From: an uncultured Eubacteriales bacterium
GTDB lineage: Bacteria; Bacillota; Clostridia; Oscillospirales; Oscillospiraceae
DNA length: 6,393 bases
Assembly: GCA_905210385.1 (NCBI GenBank)
Contig: CAJLWS010000094.1
Coordinates: 1 to 6,393 of the forward strand
Direction of reading: 5' to 3'
A model generated the notes under the pieces. It was not told the DNA's origin. It was given only the letters and a program-made list of their open reading frames with translations, and searched no databases. The translations under genes and the position numbers were made by a program. Shown here piece by piece: positions 6,393-6,393 of this stretch (its first letter is position 1; each line of letters opens with the position of its first letter).

Positions 6393-6393
6393 T

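Overview
This window looks like two unrelated genomes joined at about position 567. The right-hand 5.8 kb (about 568-6393) reads as a Gram-positive-type anaerobic Clostridia, probably a gut Oscillospiraceae/Flavonifractor-like bacterium. The signs are three S-layer homology (SLH) repeats, bacterial Ig and SH3 domains on a secreted protein, strong AGGAG-type ribosome binding sites, and a characteristic clostridial form of MurJ. The left-hand 0.57 kb carries the start of ettA on the minus strand and the first 13 codons of a ridA-like gene on the plus strand. The EttA N-terminus closely resembles, from memory, that of Desulfovibrionaceae (Desulfovibrio/Bilophila type). Two divergent genes of one organism thus stop where a third gene, from the other organism, is also cut in mid-coding sequence. 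A contig misjoin is the simplest reading; a real rearrangement is less likely.

Layout: 1-306 (minus) is the 5' part of ettA. 307-528 is its upstream region, shared with ridA. 529-567 (plus) is the ridA start. About 567 is the breakpoint. 567-833 (minus) is the N-terminal part of a polytopic membrane protein resembling the O-antigen ligase/polymerase family; it is cut before its membrane core and runs by chance in frame to position 303. 837-2414 (minus) is a MurJ/MviN-type lipid-linked-sugar flippase, 3 nt upstream of the fragment, so the two form an operon. 2415-2671 is a divergent regulatory region with a good promoter for each direction and a candidate operator. 2672-5473 (plus) is a 933-residue exported protein: signal peptide, phosphodiester glycosidase (NAGPA/DUF2233) domain, Ig-like region, three SLH repeats, a further Ig-like domain and a C-terminal SH3b domain. 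5502-6392 (plus) is a complete LysR-type regulator 28 nt downstream, probably in the same transcript.

Functionally, the Clostridia part looks like an envelope-glycan locus. A flippase and a putative polymerase/ligase run on one strand, and a wall-anchored glycosidase with its own LysR regulator runs on the other. The MurJ homologue lacks several charged residues that are functionally important in E. coli MurJ, and its partner is Wzy/WaaL-like, so it may move a surface-glycan precursor rather than, or as well as, lipid II. That is inference. No RNA genes, insertion sequences, CRISPR arrays or convincing terminators are visible.
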